Assembly: GCA_015698045.1 (NCBI GenBank)
Contig: BLAL01000242.1
Location: forward strand, 1,803,001-1,867,000
Direction: 5' to 3'
DNA from: Rhizophagus clarus
Lineage: Eukaryota > Glomeromycota > Glomeromycetes > Glomerales > Glomeraceae
DNA: 64,000 nt
Part shown: positions 36,720 through 49,100 of the stretch, piece by piece
How the letters are laid out: each line of letters opens with the position of its first letter
Numbering within the stretch: the first letter of the stretch is position 1
Notes under the pieces: generated by a model
Database searches by the model: none
What the model saw: the letters and a program-made list of their open reading frames with translations, nothing else
Told to the model about the DNA's origin: nothing
Made by a program: the position numbers and the translations under genes

Positions 36720-38235
36720 TTACCTGCCAAAACTAAAGAGTTTTAACATGTTAAAATTGTTAAAACTATTTTGATATTTTGACATTGGCCTTTCAATTTG
36801 TCAAAATGCTAAAATAGTTTCAACATGTCAAAATTGTCAAAACTATTTCAACATGTGATATATATAATATATATATATCAAACAGTAATTACTAGTGTCA
36901 ATTTAATGAAAAAAACTGGTTTGCAATAGTTTTTTAAGTATTTAATAAAAAATGTTGCGAGGTGTTTTATTTTTTAATTTTTAAGTAAAAAAAACTGTTT
37001 CGCAACAGTTTTTCAAGCATTTAATAAAAACATTATGAAACATTTTTTATTTTTTAATTTTTAAACAAAAAAAACCATTTCACAACAGTTTTTCAATTAT
37101 TTAATAAAAAATGTTGCAAAACATTTTTTATTTTTTTAACTTAAAAAAAAACCCATTTCACAACAGTTTTTCAATTATTTAATAAAAAATATTGTGAAAC
37201 ATTTTTATTTTTTTAACTTAGAAAAAAAACCATTTCACAACAGTTTTTCAATTATTTAATAAAAAATGTTACAAAACATTTTTTATTTTTTTAACTTAAA
37301 AAAAAAACTGTTTTGCAATAGTTTTTCAAGTATTTAATAAATAATATTGTGAAATGTTTTTTATTTTTGAATTTTTAAGCAAAAAAGCCATTTTACAACA
37401 GTTTTTCAAGCATTTAATAAAAAATGTTATGAAATATTTTTTACTTTTTAATTTTTATACAAAAAAAACCATTTCACAATAGTTTTTTAACTATTTAATA
37501 AAAAACATTATAAAATGTTTTTTATTTTTTTAACTTAGAAAAAAAAATTATTTCACAACAGGTTTTCAAGTATTTAATAAAAAACATTGTAAAATGTTTT
37601 TTATTTTTGAATTTTTAAGTATAAAAAACTATTTTGCAATAGTTTTTCAAGCATTTAATAAAAAATGTTGCAAAATATTTTTTAATTTTTAATTTTTAAA
37701 CAAAAAAAACTGGTTTGTAATAGTTTTTCAATTATTTAATAAAAAAGTTGCAAACCATTTTTTATTTTTGAATTTTAAGTGAAAAAAATTGGTTTGTAAT
37801 ATTTTTCAATTATTTAATAAAAAACATTGCGAAAAATTTTTTATTTTTGAATTTTTAAGTAAAAAATATCATTTTGCAACGGGTTTTTAATTATTTAATA
37901 AAAGATATTGTAAAATGTTTTTATTTTTTAACTTAAAGAAAAAAACCATTTCGTAACAAGTTTTCAATTATTTAATAAAAAATGTTGCAAAAGGTTTTTT
38001 ATTTTTTAATTTTTATTATAATGAATGAAACCTGTTGCAAAACATTATAATGTTTAGTTTCAGCAGTTTTAACATGTCAAAACTAGTTTTGACAATTTTA
38101 ACGTGTCAAAACTATTTTAGTAGTTTTGTATAATTTTGGCAGTTTTGATATATTAAAACTAGTTTTGACATTTTATCAATTTTGACGTGTCAAGGTTTTA
38201 ACATTTTGATATTGGCCAATTGAGTTTTAGCAGGC
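36720..38235. mobile_element. TIR element of the same terminal family as 28793-30334
   Basis: The left end TTACCTGCCAAAACTAAAG pairs with TTGCCTGCTAAAACTCAATT, the reverse complement of the right end. The pairing may extend a few bases outward (ACTAAA). Subterminal TCAAAACTATTT/AAATAGTTTTGA motifs lie at 36740-36850 and 38055-38215. No clean TSD was found. The cargo is a satellite. Confidence 0.65.
36915..38035. repeat. About 78-bp satellite, about 13 copies
   Basis: The unit has TTTCRCAACAGTTTTTCAAG, TATTTAATAAAAAATGTTGC, RAAACATTTTTTATTTTT and a poly-A stretch. Inverted TTGCGAAAC/TTTCGCAAC pieces make each unit quasi-palindromic. CG is often CA or TG. Confidence 0.8.
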
Positions 38236-38901
38236 AACTTTAGTTTTACTATAAATAAGATAAACAATAAAAAAGGAATAAATAAAAATAAAAATAAAAT
38301 AAAATAAATAAATAAATCCAAATTAAATTTAAATCTTAAATTGAAAATTAATTAATATGTTCTATCTAATAATTATATTTGAAACAAAAAACCCAACTCT
38401 TTAATTAATTATTATAAATTATTTATATCTTTCAGAAAATGTACATTATAGAATCCAGATAATTTCTTATATAGTCAAGTAAAACAGCTGTCATAGTGTA
38501 TCAAGTTATACATTTGTATAAATATGAGTTGTTGTCATAATAAAAGATTTTAGCAGTGGTACTATAAACAAATCATCTAATACTATACATTTTTGATCCT
38601 TCCTATTATCTAAAGATTTAAGTTGAGTGACATAATTGATAGGTGAAGATGAGATCTTGTTTTTCTTAAAAATTCTGTTTAACTTTTTCCATACTATAGT
38701 TATATATACTAATATTATTCTTTTATCCTTTTATAGTAATATATATAGTAAAAATCAGATTTATATACTGATATTTAAGTTATATTAATATAATTTAAAT
38801 TAGTAATGATATTTTTTTAATATTTTTATAATATTATAATTTCAACTTTTTAAAATAATATTATGATAATATAATTATATTAATCTTAATAATATTTTTT
38901 T
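38236..38901. other. AT-rich spacer, nothing recognised
   Basis: No gene, array or inverted-repeat boundary is visible. Confidence 0.45.
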
Positions 38902-39034
38902 TTGGTGGATAATTAGATCAGTTTTAGAACTGGGAGTACCCATAGCTAGTTAGAAGTGATTATAGTTGTAATCCTATCTTGCTTAATAAATGATGGTACG
39001 GCTTCAACACCAAAAAAAAAAAAATAAAATAAAA
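38902..39034 (+). mobile_element. SINE copy with 15-bp TSD
   Basis: About 115 bp (GGTGGATAATTAGATCAG to GCTTCAACACC) are followed by an A-rich tail. TAATAATATTTTTTT occurs on both sides (38887-38901 and 39035-39049). It is about 95% alike to the copy at 47925 by eye. It has no coding capacity and probably used a LINE for movement. A B-box-like GGTTTTAGAACTGGG element suggests pol III origin, but the match is weak. Confidence 0.8.
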
Positions 39035-39357
39035 TAATAATATTTTTTTAATAACTTTATGATATTAGAATTTGATCTTATTTTAATATTGTTCTGATAT
39101 TATATTAATTTATAATTTCTAATATTATAAAGATATTAAAAAAATTATTAGTATTATAAAAGTATTAAAAAGATATTGTTAAATTATCATAATTACTAAA
39201 TTATTATAATATTTTTTTAAAAATTAGAATGTCATGATAAAAATATTAAAAAAATATTATTATAATTATCATAATTATGTTATTATAATATTATTTAAAA
39301 TAGGTAATTAAAATATATATGAATAATTTTTTGAAAAAACATTGTAAATTACATATG

Positions 39358-39512
39358 GGTTCTTTACTAGGAAAATGACCTTCTGAAAAATTTTTTAACT
39401 AAATTTTATTATTAAGCTCATTTTGATCTATTAGCTTTGAAAAATAAAGAACTATAAAAATCTCAATTTTTGGTAAAAAGTTCTCAAAAGGTCATTTTCC
39501 TAGCAAAGAACC
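39358..39512. mobile_element. 155-bp hairpin MITE
   Basis: GGTTCTTTACTAGGAAAATG at the left and GGTTCTTTGCTAGGAAAATG (reverse complement of the right end) form nearly the whole length of an inverted repeat. The TSD is unclear. Confidence 0.75.
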
Positions 39513-40517
39513 TATATATTATTTTATAATAATTATTATAAAATATTATTTTTCTTTTAATTACTTTTTCAGTTATAGGATAATAATAATTCTTTATTAT
39601 TGTTTACCTGCTTCTTCCAAAAAATATTGATAATCTCCAATATTATTTTCAAATTCTTGTACAATATAAAATAAATGCTAGAAAAAAGGACTAAATAGTT
39701 AAAAAAATTTTTTTAAAATAATAAATGTTTTGAATCAGATGATTAAATTTGAATCTATTTTACTTAAAAATTTTTTTTTGAAAAAAATTTCAATTCAATC
39801 CTTTTTTTCAGCACTTATTCCATTTAATCTCATTTTTAATAAGATTAATATTCATATATAAAGAAAAAAAATCATCTCATCTGTACCTCCAATTATGAAT
39901 CCATGACCAGGAGTCATGGTTGCTTTTATTTTATATGTCCTACAAATATTTGAACTGTGTATAATATGGCAGAGATAATAACCATTTTCTGTGATAATGA
40001 TTCAGTGATTTGGCCAGAATTATGCAAAAGTCAGCTAACATTACAATATAATAACCTATTCAGGAAATCATCCAAAAACCAAAAACAAATGTTTTCTACT
40101 CTGTTGCACACTTTGTGTGCCAACAATAATCACTTATGTTGGTGAGAATATTAATATTGTATTTTGTCTAGTAGAAACTTCCTGTATATAATTTGCATTG
40201 AATTAAAATATTTTTCACTTCCGAAGGAAAGTTTTTGTTCCACAAAGCTGATCATTTTATTAATGTAATTTCTGCATCTTTTCATTCGGAATATGTTTTT
40301 TAGTAACCACAGAGAAGTTAATTGGATTGCAGTTTCACTAATTTATCACAAGTAAACATTTTTGTTTTTCGTGTTGTCATAGAAATTTATAGTATAAAAT
40401 CCTCGATTATTTGCAGAAAAAGATTGTATACTGCATACAGTAAAAGAGCTATAGATGTCTTTGCCAAGATTCGCTAACTAGAAATCTTTGTTCAATCATA
40501 TATGAAAACTGTATAAA
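39513..40517. other. Mixed interval without a supported gene
   Basis: GC rises after 39850. An open stretch at 39957-40145 (MYNMAEIITIFCDNDSVIWP) is not recognised and has no other support. The remainder is unannotated. Confidence 0.4.
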
Positions 40518-40716
40518 TTACAATTTTGCATCAGCCCTAAATTTATTTCGTTTCTTGTCCAGCCCGTCCATGAATTCTGTTATTCTGTCAACCCCTTGAA
40601 TAGTGTAATAATTTATTCCCCATTCTGTTAATCTTTCTTTTAGTTTTAGAAGAGTTAATGCGGGGTTTTCACTCTTTCTTATATCATTCACTATTCTTAC
40701 TACTCTCCCAATGTAA
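40518..40716 (-). pseudogene. C-terminal fragment of an unnamed coding sequence
   Basis: On the minus strand one frame reads RVVRIVNDIRKSENPALTLL, LKLKERLTEWGINYYTIQGV and DRITEFMDGLDKKRNKFRAD, with a stop at 40518. The codon choice and length without stops indicate a real protein end. Upstream, pieces such as KTLKRALQESKQ lie in other frames with stops. From memory it resembles hypothetical proteins repeated in Glomeromycotina genomes; the function is unknown. The 5' part is lost or frameshifted. Confidence 0.55.
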
Positions 40717-41748
40717 CATTATCTCTTGCTAGCTGTCTGCCTTATTGCTTACTTTCTTGCAGTGCTCTTTTCAAGGTTTTGTCTATAAAAATATTGATGT
40801 TTTCTTCATAAACATAAATAATTCGTCAGTTGGTTATACAAATTATTGATTGTATACCTGCACAGTATATTTAAAGATTTCACTCCCTATGAGAATTATG
40901 CTATTGCGTAATTAAATGTTTCTTGCTAAAAAAAGGAGGAATCCTTTACCAAAAGAAGATTATTTTTCAGTTTTGTGCGAGAGAAATATAATTAAAAAAA
41001 AAAAAAACAGGAAACAAAAGATGTATTATACATGCATCATAAACCGTTTGTAGAACAATTTTTGTCAGGATTAACATTACTTAAATTAAACGAGTCACTG
41101 AATTCTCATGAATGATAACAGCGGCGTCTTTGGTGCGATGTTAGCAAGGTTCTAATGGGATACCCGCACAAATCCATTTTAAATTCTAAATATTTACGTG
41201 ACAAATTAATTTCCATAAATGCACTCTTTCATTAACCTTATAATTTTGATTGGTTTAGAATATTCTGGCAACCAGTGAATATGAATTTTTAATCAAATAA
41301 TTTTACTGGCTGATAGACTCACGAATCGTGGATTGGATTTCCCATTCTAATTAATAATTACGTAAATATTAAATTCGGCACGCGGGTTTATCTATATTAT
41401 TAGAGTACGACATATTTGTTTAGGGTCACACTTACAAACGAAGCCACAAAATATTTTGCACCAAAACTATTTCACATGACATTTATTTATATTAGATAGA
41501 TTAAAACATTAAGGAGAATTTTAAAAATTTTTACCCACACATTCTATATAGAATATTTCTTTGAATGACGAAATAACTAGACGGAATCTAACACGTAATA
41601 AATAAACATAAACCCACCTATTAGTATATGACCTATTTTTTTTTATGAATGTATATACAATCTATGTAATTATGTTATGATGTTAAAAGACAAGGAAAAG
41701 AAAAATAAAACCTAAAGTAATAATTAATAAAATTCTAAAAAATTTATG
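40717..41748. other. Unique-looking intergenic sequence
   Basis: GC is moderately higher than in the TE regions, with no repeats. I looked for RNA genes, because 41120-41175 contains a GC-richer patch with GGTTCTAATGGG, but no tRNA fold could be supported. Confidence 0.4.
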
Positions 41749-42048
41749 TTAGATATTTAGAAATGCCGCAGCGCTTGCTATTACAGCGCTGAATACATCA
41801 GCGTTGTTTGTTGGTAATAAAGCGACCTGATAAATTGCTTTAGCTTCTTCGTCTTTTGAAGCTAAATTTATGTTCGTCGTCAACAGGTTCTCAGTCGTTG
41901 GTTCAGATGTGTCAACTAAAGTTTCATAGTGTATATTGTGTTGTGGACTGATATTATTTGGTCCTGATAATGATGCTCTTAAAAATACTGACATTACTGC
42001 GAAATATAAGAGCGCCTTTACACTTTGTGAACCGTTTTTTTGTTCCAT
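41749..42048 (-). CDS. 99-residue candidate small secreted or membrane-anchored protein
   Basis: A single uninterrupted frame starts MEQKNGSQSVKALLYFAVMS. Two lysines precede a hydrophobic segment (ALLYFAVMSVFL) followed by RASLSG, so a signal peptide or N-terminal anchor is likely. The middle is polar (TLVDTSEPTTENLLTTNINL), and the C-terminus is hydrophobic and alanine-rich (DVFSAVIASAAAFLNI). Only one Met beyond the start and no Cys are present, so it is not a cysteine-rich effector. GC is higher than in the flanks. An AAAATATAAATAC TATA-like box lies about 95 bp upstream on the minus strand. No homologue is recognised. Confidence 0.6.
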   Translation of the reverse strand: MEQKNGSQSVKALLYFAVMSVFLRASLSGPNNISPQHNIHYETLVDTSEPTTENLLTTNINLASKDEEAKAIYQVALLPTNNADVFSAVIASAAAFLNI

Positions 42049-42137
42049 TTTGGAATTTATTTATAACAAGAAGATATTTGGGAGAAAAATAAAATTTTGG
42101 GAAGGGATTTGGGACTTTGGGATTTTGAAACAACGGA

Positions 42138-42150
42138 GTATTTATATTTT
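42138..42150 (-). promoter_or_regulatory. TATA-like box of the small protein gene
   Basis: Read on the minus strand the sequence is AAAATATAAATAC, about 95 bp before the start codon at 42048. This is a reasonable core-promoter distance. It is inferred from sequence only. Confidence 0.4.
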
Positions 42151-43670
42151 TGTGCGTAAAAAAGATGAGGAGGAAGTTTCCTTAATAAGTATTGTGTGTA
42201 CTTGTTTTTATGAGTCATCAATAAAAATTTAACTACGCCATATAAATCATTATTAAATTAACAATAAATGATTTTATGTAAAACAAAAGCAATCGATTGC
42301 TTTTTTCATTTATTATCCAAATTTATCAAATAGAAATCCCATGCTTAGTCAGATTCATAACCGCATAAACTAAGTTACCGTAGAGAAAGAATACTCTAAA
42401 ATATATTTATTTTTTTAACCAGTTTCTAATTTTAATAAACCTTTTCTCTCTTTTAATGAAAGTTACCAGATAAGTCTTTTCAATAAACTTCTAAATAAAT
42501 TTTTCTGTGTTGGGACTTGGGAGTCACAATAGGTAATAATCATATGATGCAATTTTAAGTAAGGTAGACCGAAGATAATTTTGTCGTACAACTATGCCAG
42601 TGACACGTAATTTGATACATGTTAGGAGAATACAATCTTTGTTGTTAATATTTAATGGGAAAATACTTTTTTCTTAATATTTAACAAAGACTTTTATTGT
42701 ATATATCTTATAAACTTAAAGCTGATCTGGAGATTATTAAACCTTTAAAAAAGTTCAATTAGTATTTGTTTTTACCTCTTTTACAGTATTATTAATTTTA
42801 AAATAAAACTTAAGAAATAGATCAATTTTAAAATTTTATAAAATTTTAATTCTATCCATTTAATAATGCATTGCATTTCATCATTTAGTGATGTATATTA
42901 TTCTAATAAAGCTGGTATTTTTTACTAAAAACATATATCATACATAATTATATAATGAATCCTTGGAATTTTTTAGAAAAATTCTGGAGTGAAGCAAAAG
43001 AACTATATATATTTATGAAAAGTAATGATTAATTCAGGTTACATGATGATATCCATTTGTTCACACATGTTACGTCACTTAAATTTTGTGCTACATTAGT
43101 AAACAAAAATAAAAATGAAATTGCAATATGCTAAATATACAGTAACACAATAAAATAAATATTTCATTCTGGGTTTCTATTTTTCTAGTAATAGGTATAA
43201 TACCAGTGATAAATAAAATCTATTTTGAAAAGCAAGTTATTTAATATATAAAATATATAAGAATTATATTAGAAAAGTAAAATCAGTTTAGATTTATGGC
43301 AATTTACAATTTTTGCAAATTACTGCTTTTTTTACAATTTTTAATAAAAATCTGTGTAATATTACAAAAGCTTTTTTTTTTATTTTTTCAAAAATTTTTT
43401 ATAATAATTTTCAAAAGAGTTTTACTAACTTGCCCTCCTTCCTCCCCTCCTCTTCTGGTTAAATCACATGGGTTAAATCCTTCTTTTCTCTTTATAATAA
43501 ATTTACAAATTTATTGATATGCTAATTTTTATTGGCTAATTTTTATTTTTCATAATAAATTTTGTTTATGTTAAACTAAAACTAAAATTTATACATTTAT
43601 AATGTTTAATTTAGTTAAAAATTATTTGTTTTAATTGTTTATTACTATAGAACTGGTAGTAATAAATAAG
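42151..43670. other. Intergenic, AT-rich, nothing recognised
   Basis: No gene is supported. A short pyrimidine-rich patch (CCCTCCTTCCTCCCCTCCTC) lies at 43432-43452, followed by GGTTAAATCACATGG. Confidence 0.45.
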
Positions 43671-43679
43671 TAACCAGAA

Positions 43680-44760
43680 AAAAAAAAATAAAATAAAAAA
43701 GAGATAAAAAATAAAAATTGAAAACAAATTCAAAAATAAACTTTTTTTTTAGTAAAACAAATTTTTTTTCTATCAAATCAATACATTATTAATAACTCCA
43801 AATCTAACACTAAAGAAAAAAATATGACAAAATGTAACAAAATAATAACAAAGAAATAGTAGTAACCTTTCATTTTGTCCTTTAATAGATAATCTACAGG
43901 AATCAAAAGAAAAAATAAAAGAAAATGTAAGCATAGCCAATATTACAATGATATTACAATGAAATACAACTAAGGAATGCTAACCTTTTTTGTTTTCTCC
44001 TATTATAAACTATTTAGAATCTAAAGAAAAAAAATAAAAAGTAAGTTGAAATGAAATTGTAACATACTAATAAATAAAAAACAACTAACTTTTCTTTTTT
44101 TCTTTTAATAGATTTCTGAACTCTAAAGAAAAAGAAAGAGAATAAAAGGAAAAAGAGAAAAGAAAAATGCAGTAAGAATAAAGGGGAATAAGAATGAAAA
44201 GAAAAAAAAAAAAGAAATGGAACGAAAGATAGAGAAGGGAAAAAAAAGGGGATGAAGAAAAAGAAAAAGAAAGATAAAAGATAGAAGCGAAAAAAGAAGA
44301 AGATAAAAGATAGAAGGAAAAAAGAAAAGAAGATGAAAAATAGAAAAAAAGGAAAGGGACAAAAGGAATAGGAATGTAAAATAAAGGAAATGTAGTATAA
44401 ACAAGAAAAAATAAAAAAAAGAAAAATGTTTTTTATTAAAAAAAATGAATCAGATTGATAAATCACATGATTTTTATCAATACCAAGTTATTTATTATAG
44501 TAACAAATTTTTTATAATGAACAAACTTTAACCAAAAAGAAAGAAGAAACCAGCCAAAATTTAAGAAAAAATGCAAGTTAAAAAAAGAACTCAAAATAAA
44601 AATATAAGAGAAAATCAGAAAGAAATTCATAAGAAAAACAGGAAAAAAATGTGAAAAAACCCTCATATCAAAAAGAAATCCAAGAAATCTGAAAGAACAT
44701 GAGTATAAATTTAAAAAGAAATCTAGAAGATCCAAGAAAAAATCCAAAAAGAAATCTAAC
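43680..44760 (+). repeat. Purine-rich block beginning with splice-like units
   Basis: At 43860-44130 three units show a tract ending TTTAATAG, TATTATAA or TTTAATAG, a purine-rich core and then GTAAGCATAG, GTAAGTTG and so on. After 44120 the sequence becomes almost pure A/G (AAAGAAAAAGAAAGAG-like) up to about 44450, then A-rich with AAGAAATCYAAGAAATC phrases to 44760. Minus-strand F/L/S-only open stretches here are composition artefacts. Confidence 0.6.
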
Positions 44761-45821
44761 CAAAAAAAAGAAAAAAAATTGGTTAGTAGTTGTAAAAAAA
44801 AATAGATTTCTAAAATTCTGAATACCTGAAACTTACTATTTATTAAGATACTAAAAAATCTACAAAAAAAAAAGAAATGGTTAATTAGTAAGAAATAAAA
44901 CCAAATAAAAACAAATGCTAAAAAACCTACAGTATTAAAAGGTCAAAGTCTGGAACGTTAAAAATAAAAGAAAAGTAATAGACTGGTGAAGACACTGTGA
45001 TAAACAAATAATCTGTGAAATGTTTATATGTGATTGAGTTTAAATTTGATCACATGATAGATAGAGTGAAAATCACCTAGTAAATAATAATTTTTTCATA
45101 TAAAAATTACCAGGTTAAATCACCCTGATTAAATTACCTCAGATTAAAATTAGTCTTATACTTTTCAAAATTGCAGATTTTAAAAATATTTTATACAAAA
45201 ATTTTAAAATCTTTGCATTTTTTTTTACCAATTTAATTATTTTAATATCTAAATTTTTTTTAAAAAATATTTTTTTATAATACTTTAAAGAAATATTCTT
45301 TACAATAATAATTTATTATAATACTTTTTTAAAAAAATGATTTTTTAATATTTTTCAAAAAAAATTTCAATATAAATTTTAATTTTTTTTTGTTTTTTTA
45401 ATAAATAATATAAAAAACATAATTAACATATAAAGTAAATTTAAAATTTTTTTTTGAGTTTTGTACCTTTTTATTGCAAAGATCCCATATAATAATATTT
45501 TTTTTTTATTAATTTATTTAACAAATATTATTAATATTTAATTTTTAAGTTTAAAATACTGAAAAATAAGTTTTAAATTATATTTTAAAAGTAATGTCTT
45601 ATTATTTAACTGGTATAATTAAATATTAGCTAATACTTATTTTTCTTTTTTTTATAATTTCAAAATATTAAAATATGAATTTTAAATTTAATTTTAAAGT
45701 TAACTTTTAAAATAATTTCTTTTTATTAATTTATTTTAATTTTATCTTTTTTTAAGATTAGAATTTTATTTTAAACTGAATTAAATTATTACTATAAATA
45801 AAAAAAAAGATATTTTTATTA
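44761..45821. other. AT-rich interval
   Basis: There are short A-rich repeats up to 44960, then TAAATCACCCTGATTAAATT-like phrases near 45110 and poly-T/poly-A runs. No gene is seen. Confidence 0.45.
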
Positions 45822-46168
45822 GGCGTAGCAAATATTAAAAATTGGGTTTCAATACAATTTTATAAAAATTTAAGTTCAGTGGTCGGTATTTTTATTTTTA
45901 TTGTGTCAAAATTTTTGTATCAAAAAATCATATGGAAAATAAATAAAGGCTTAAATTGGTTAAATATTTATTAGCAAATTGATGTAATAGTTTAACACGA
46001 ATTACTTAAATGATTAACATAAATTACTTAAATGATTAACGCGAAGTAGTTAAATGATTAATGTGAATTAAAATTTTCTTACACTTTAATGTTTTATTTT
46101 CTTTAAATATGCTTGTTATTAACACAAGAATTTTATGTGAAAGCACTCCAGTTTTTAACTGAAAAATA

Positions 46169-49100
46169 ATGAATATCATGGAGGAAGAAACTATATAAAG
46201 CTTATTTGATCGTATAATTATCCAATATATTTCACAAATAGAAAGTGAAACATTAACTAAAATAGAAGCATATATTTCAGAAAAAAAAGATCAAATAGGT
46301 AATAGTATTGAAATGGAATATTTAATTATTGATGTAGTAAAAGCTTTTGGTAATCACCTAACATTTCGTATACAATCTAATTCATCATATGATGATTCTT
46401 CAATAAATGCTTTTAATATATTGATAACATCATCAATGACAAGATCTTTACCAACATTTAGTTTCTCAAATGAACCAAAATCAAATGATGAATTAAAATT
46501 AGAGATAATTTCTTATATAGAATCTCATAATACCGGTTGGACAAATGAATTTATACAATCTGGAAAAAAATTTATAAGAGATTTAGCAGTGGCATTTTGG
46601 TATATTGATAAATGTGGATTCAAAACGTTTAATGATAGATTTACAATACCTGCAGATTTCTTGCAATTTGTAAATCGATATGATCTTATGAAAAATAAAA
46701 AAAGCTATCCTAAATTTATCTATGATGAATTAAATCACCATCATCAGAACTTGAACGCCTATCTTAAAATGTCCTGGATGGATCATTCATGTTTCTCATT
46801 TTTGAAATCTTCTTTAGCCAAATTTACTGTTGACCTTATTAATTACACAACTTATTTAGTTAATAAAGTGGAACAAACAAAAAAAAATTATGAGTCAATA
46901 ACGCTTATATTAAATGAAGAGGATGCAGGAAAATTGAAAATTATTGCACCTGTTATACTTAGAAATCCAGTGGTCATTAAAAAATATAAAGACCTTATTG
47001 ATGTAATTGAAGTTGCAACGTATTGGGAAGAAATTAATGTAGATCAATTTTATTCTGAAAACATTTTGTAAGTAAATTTTTTTTTTATTTTTAGAATAAA
47101 AAATTTGGCTAATTTAAAATTTCTTTTAGTAATAAAAGTAGGTACTTACAAAAATTAGAGGAAGTATTTTCATTTAAAGTTGAAATCTATACTTACCATC
47201 ATGGAAATGTAATAAATACCACCTTTGTTTGGAAGATTGATCCAAATGTTGAAGAATCTACATTATTTGAGAAAAATTATGAAATCTGAAATAGACTGAA
47301 AGAATCTTTGTCTAAATATACCACTTATGCAACGAGAAAAGAATTTGTAAACACGTATGAAATGTTTTTTAGAAATGTTGAAAAAGCTCAAGTTCGTTAC
47401 ATATATAAAGAATTTATGGGTGATTGTTCTGCAGATGAATCTGAAATAAATGCCAGAGTTAGGTTAGCATTTGAGTTAAATGATCCAAAATTAGTTACTG
47501 ATTTTAGACATTTTAATGAAGATCGAATATCAATATACAATCCTTTTTGGGATGAAGTAAAAAAATTTTTAGAAAATATTGCACAGGATTCTGTTGTTGC
47601 TGTTGATGAAAGACGGTATGATCCTATAGTACACCTAGTTCGTGCTATATCTGTGAAGGATTTAAAAAATCAAATTGCAAATAAATGTCCAGAAAACATG
47701 CCAATACCTTCAGCACAGTGGTTAAGATTGCAATTTTGGCCCAAAAACCCATGGAATTTATCAAGCTTGCAATATACTGGCTGGTTATCACTTAAATTTA
47801 TGGTACAAATTTGGCAGCTACGGTGAATCATATTGACAGTTATTATGCATCAGCAATCTTTCATTACTTAAAAGAACTTGCTATAAAATTTAAAAATAAT
47901 AGTTAGTTGGTATTTATAGATGATATTGGTGGATGATTAGACCGGTTTTAGAACTGGGAGTACCCATAGCTAGTCAGAAGTGATTATAGTTGTAATCCTA
48001 TCTTGCTTAATAAATGATGGTACGGCTTCAACACCAAAAAAAAAAAAAAAAAAAAGTATTTATAGATGATAAACATAGGTGTAAAATAGGTGAACCTGGA
48101 TTTCCAGTAGCTGCTGTAGAACATGGCAAGCAAGTTGTAGTAGCTAAAAATGAGACATTTGCCGTAGTAGATCATGATTTTACTAAATGCAGCCTGATTC
48201 CAAGTGTAATGATGATTTGTGATGTTCCCAATAATATTGAAGATTCTTTTTATAAGGGAAAAGTAAAAATAGGATTAAAAGATGCTATATTTCAGGACTC
48301 AAATTCTTTAAGACATATGACAGAATTTTATGATATATTAATAAACACAAAATTGGATCATCCCTTTTTAATGCTTTATACAGATGGCAGTCCTGACCAT
48401 AAAAATACTTTTCTTCGTGTACAATTAACTTTAATAGCAATGTTTGTGATTCTTAATTTAGATTATTTGGTTGCTGTACGTACTCCTTCTGGCCATTCCT
48501 GAAAAATCCAGTAAAAAGAATAATGTCAATTTTAAATCTTGGAATGCAGTGCGTGAGGTTAATGTGTCAAAAAATGAGTGATGAAATGGAAAATTTAATA
48601 AATGACTGCAATAGTATGGAGGATATACGTGAAAAAGCAAAAATTAATAACCAATTAGAAAGAAAGCTTTTAGCAAGTTTAAAACCTACTAAGAAATTAT
48701 TAAACAATATATTTGAACGTCAAAGTCTTAAAGATGAACTTTTTGAAGTATTTGAGCCAGCAACTAAATTGGAAATGAAAAATTTTTGGGAATTGGTACA
48801 TATAGTAAATGATTCTATTATAATGGATGATACGTCACAAAAGAAAGTAGCAAATAAAATCAGTGTAATTTAATTGATTGCATAATTATTAATTAACTTT
48901 TAATAATAAACATTTCTTTATTTTAGCCAAAATTACAAGCATTTATAAAGCATTGCTACTGAAAACGTCAATATTTTTTTGAAATAAAAAAATGTGGTGA
49001 AGTTGAATGCTCTATATGCAAACCAATTAGAAGTAATCCAGAAATTTTTAAAGAACTCAAAGGATTACCCAATCCTGATAACCATTATAAGTCATTTTTA

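Noticed and set aside
41120..41175. Possible tRNA or pol III gene (GGTTCTAATGGG)
   Set aside because: No cloverleaf or correctly spaced A box could be built on either strand.
44014..44747. Minus-strand open frames rich in F, L and S
   Set aside because: They are the complement of a purine-rich low-complexity tract; there is no domain and overlapping frames are equally open.
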